From contig JAJYPA010000374.1 in NCBI GenBank assembly GCA_021795795.1, positions 1 through 7,916 on the forward strand: DNA of 7,916 nucleotides. The letters run 5' to 3'. How positions within the stretch are numbered: position 1 is the stretch's first letter; each line of letters opens with the position of its first letter. The notes below the pieces were generated by a model, which was given only the letters and a program-made list of their open reading frames with translations, was not told the DNA's origin and ran no database searches. Both the position numbers and the translations under genes were made by a program. Source of the stretch: Pseudomonadota bacterium. GTDB lineage: Bacteria > Pseudomonadota > Gammaproteobacteria > Halothiobacillales > Halothiobacillaceae. Positions 6,340-7,916 of the stretch are shown here, one piece after another.

Positions 6340-6683
6340 AACATCGTCACCTCATGCTGACCTGTAAGGAGGCCGCTCAAGAAATCTCCAAAGCGCAGGA
6401 TGGCCGGTTATCCGTGCGCGAACGCCTGATGTTGGCGATGCATTTGCTCTTTTGTGCATCCTGCCGCCAATACCAACGACAGATGCATTGGCTGGGCGAA
6501 GTCTCCCGGACGGTGTTGGCACAATGGAGTGAGCAGCGCCTGGGGGAGGATTTCAAGCAAAGGCTGCGCGAGCGCTTGCATCGATGCGAAGCGACTGGAC
6601 AGGTAAATGACCCCGTTCCGAACCAACAGGCCGTCGAGACCGGCGGAAATCATAACGACGCAGATACGAGGAGTCCAGGATGA
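6336..6683 (+). CDS. Small zinc-finger (ZAS) anti-sigma factor
   Basis: This 115-residue soluble protein has the zinc-binding anti-sigma pattern: Cys10, then His36-x3-Cys40-x2-Cys43 (MHLLFCASC). ZAS proteins hold their cognate ECF factor and release it on thiol oxidation, metal exchange or another signal. There is no transmembrane helix after the finger, so it should sense a cytoplasmic signal. The C-terminal half is helical and charged (LGEDFKQRLRERLHR), then polar. GTG 6336 overlaps the sigma stop as GTGA, with GGGAGAGG just upstream; an in-frame ATG at 6354 would still keep Cys10. The end overlaps the next gene as ATGA. Placement directly after the sigma gene makes it the obvious partner. 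Confidence 0.85.
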   Translation: MKHRHLMLTCKEAAQEISKAQDGRLSVRERLMLAMHLLFCASCRQYQRQMHWLGEVSRTVLAQWSEQRLGEDFKQRLRERLHRCEATGQVNDPVPNQQAVETGGNHNDADTRSPG

Positions 6684-7030
6684 GTAAATTAGCGATTGTG
6701 CTACTTTCGGATATGAAGGATCCGGTAAAAGTGGAAATGGCCATGCGCTATGCCTTGGTGGCCAAACAAGAAAACATGCTCGAAGACATACGTTTCTATT
6801 TCTTTGGCCCAGGGGTGCGTGTTCCAGGGCAGATTATGGGAGATCAACAAGCACTCCGGGAAGTTCTTGATCAACTTCTCGACAGTGGCATAGCAACGGT
6901 TGCCTGTATCTACAATGCTCGCCAATCGGGAGAGGAGGAAAATCTGCGCAAGGCAGAAATCGAGGCAAAAGCCATTGGTGCGGAATTGACGCGACTGGTA
7001 GCGGATGGCTATCAGCTCCTCTCCTTCTAG
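6680..7030 (+). CDS. DsrE-family sulfur-relay-like protein
   Basis: This 116-residue single-domain cytoplasmic protein has the DsrE fold. It opens with a beta strand LAIVLLS, followed by DPVKVEMAMRYALVA, IRFYFFGPGV and the region IATVACIYNA. Cys76 in that last segment is in the usual place of the persulfide-carrying cysteine of DsrE/TusD-like proteins. The family transfers sulfane sulfur or has unknown roles in sulfur oxidisers. ATG 6680 overlaps the anti-sigma stop and has GAGGAG (6668-6673) upstream. Its coupling to the sigma/anti-sigma pair is unusual for a sulfur-relay protein and may point to a thiol or persulfide input to the regulon, which is inference. The exact DsrE subfamily is not resolved. 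Confidence 0.82.
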   Translation: MSKLAIVLLSDMKDPVKVEMAMRYALVAKQENMLEDIRFYFFGPGVRVPGQIMGDQQALREVLDQLLDSGIATVACIYNARQSGEEENLRKAEIEAKAIGAELTRLVADGYQLLSF

Positions 7031-7043
7031 CAGGAGCTAGGCA

Positions 7044-7661
7044 ATGTCAATCCGTACACCCGCAAAAGTTCTCTCCAGCATGCTAGCAGCAGCCAGTCTG
7101 TCCCTGGCGGTTTTTGCCCAGGCCGACGCCAAGGCTTTGGTGACCAACCAGAAAAGCGCTGAGCAAAATCTGTGGACGCAGACGCTGCCGAAACAGCTGA
7201 CGTATATCCAGGATGGTCACGGTGGGCCAGTCATTTATGATTTCCAGGATCCGAACTGCCCGTATTGTCATGCCCTCTATGAAAACGAAGCTCCGCTCGT
7301 ACGAGAAGGCAAGTTGACCGTGCGCTATGTACCCGTGGCAATCCTAACGCCGGAGAGCACGGGAGAAGCGGCGGCATGGTTATCATCGCCACACCCAGTG
7401 CAGACGTTGCAGCATTTTGAAACGATCGTAGGGTCAGCCTTTCAAACCAGAGATTTTTCTCATCTTCCCCATTCGCAGGTCACAGCCAAAATCCGCCAGG
7501 AGTTGCAAGAAAATAAAAAGATCTTTGTCGAGTTGGGTTTTGATGGCACACCAGCGTTGCTGTTTCGCGCGAAAAATGGTCAGCTGGGAACGATACCCGG
7601 ATATATGACCGCTAGCCAGCTCCGTCAGTTAATCCCCGATTTGCGTGTCAATCCGTCCTAA
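7044..7661 (+). CDS. Periplasmic thioredoxin-fold protein, DsbG/DsbC-like
   Basis: This 205-residue exported protein resembles the thiol:disulfide interchange proteins DsbG and DsbC. Residues 1-29 are a signal peptide ending in AQADA. The active site is PNCPYC at 70-75 (Cys72, Cys75), matching the CPYC of DsbG, and the cis-proline loop GTPAL has Thr169-Pro170. The N-terminal dimerisation domain of classic DsbC/DsbG seems very short (about residues 30-60), so it may be a reduced form. ATG 7044 has AGGAG (7032-7036) seven bases upstream and lies 13 bases after dsrE, probably in the same operon. The likely job is reducing or isomerising cysteines in the periplasm, possibly those of the exported bufferin (inference). 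No convincing terminator follows. Confidence 0.87.
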   Translation: MSIRTPAKVLSSMLAAASLSLAVFAQADAKALVTNQKSAEQNLWTQTLPKQLTYIQDGHGGPVIYDFQDPNCPYCHALYENEAPLVREGKLTVRYVPVAILTPESTGEAAAWLSSPHPVQTLQHFETIVGSAFQTRDFSHLPHSQVTAKIRQELQENKKIFVELGFDGTPALLFRAKNGQLGTIPGYMTASQLRQLIPDLRVNPS

Positions 7662-7790
7662 CATGCGCTGATTCTGGTTATCTCTAGCTGTTTTTCTGTG
7701 TCTATTTAAAGTGGATTAAAGAGCCAATATTTCTTTTTTCTCTGGCAAATATGAGAGAGGGAAAATAGACTTAGTCAAACGTCCGCTTAC

Positions 7791-7813
7791 AGTCTGTTGC
7801 TGTCCAACAGGCT
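7791..7813. repeat. Inverted repeat upstream of the last gene start
   Basis: AGTCTGTTG (7791-7799) and CAACAGGCT (7805-7813) pair over nine positions with one G-T wobble around the five-base loop CTGTC. The repeat lies about 40 bases before the ATG of the last gene. It is not followed by a T-run, so an operator or mRNA leader hairpin is more likely than a terminator. The spacer from 7662 to about 7790 is AT-rich and holds nothing else that I can identify. Confidence 0.4.
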
Positions 7814-7854
7814 TTGACCGCGGCAGGGCGTCAAATGGCGACAAGGAGTGCTTC

Positions 7855-7916
7855 ATGCATAGAGCAACCGCCCCCGTGGCTCTGGTATGGAGCGCCCCAG
7901 ATCCGTTGCCGCCTCG
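7855..7916 (+). CDS. Start of an unidentified gene (cut by the window end)
   Basis: ATG 7855 is preceded by a strong ribosome binding site, AAGGAG (7843-7848), six bases away, and the frame stays open to the end of the window. The first residues, MHRATAPVALVWSAPDP, do not show a clear signal peptide or a known motif. The product cannot be named from about 20 codons. Confidence 0.5.
   Translation, partial: MHRATAPVALVWSAPDPLPP

Noticed and set aside
7662..7790. Intrinsic terminator after the Dsb-like gene
   Set aside because: There are T-runs, but I found no stable GC-rich stem directly before them.

Overview
The window reads as proteobacterial DNA: a GC-leaning genome with good Shine-Dalgarno sites (AAGGAG type) and tightly packed genes on the + strand. 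The gene families would suit an acidophilic or metal-exposed chemolithotroph of the Acidithiobacillus kind. That is a guess from gene content, not something the sequence proves.

Left part (1-2709). The window opens in an unidentified coding fragment that ends at a TAG (118-120). It is fused to the C-terminal part of a large GH63/MGH1-like glucosidase whose 5' half is missing. The join coincides with a small inverted repeat. A complete type II NADH dehydrogenase-like flavoprotein (1348-2709) follows. A 215-base spacer then holds a hairpin and a possible 39-codon ORF.

Central part (2925-5746). This is a bufferin locus. Bufferins are exported, copper-binding RiPP peptides (BufA, DUF2282) whose cysteines are converted to thiooxazoles by the iron oxidase BufB (DUF692/MNIO family) with its partner BufC (DUF2063). 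The order is a degenerate bufA copy, a frameshifted doxX, an intact bufA, a GC-rich folded spacer, bufB and bufC. The degenerate bufA has a one-base frameshift in its signal peptide and an in-frame TAA exactly where the third conserved cysteine should be. The intact bufA has Thr at that same place, so it keeps only three of the four family cysteines.

Right part (5743-7661). An ECF sigma factor and a small zinc-finger (ZAS) anti-sigma factor follow bufC, then a DsrE-family protein and a periplasmic CPYC thioredoxin-fold protein resembling DsbG/DsbC. Start and stop codons overlap from bufB through dsrE, and the Dsb-like gene follows after 13 bases. The block therefore looks like one operon.

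How it may work together (inference): metal or thiol stress releases the ECF factor, which drives the locus. BufB/BufC modify the precursor, it is exported by the Sec route, and the Dsb-like protein may manage its remaining cysteines in the periplasm. The last 255 bases hold an AT-rich spacer, a short inverted repeat and the first codons of another gene with a good ribosome binding site.
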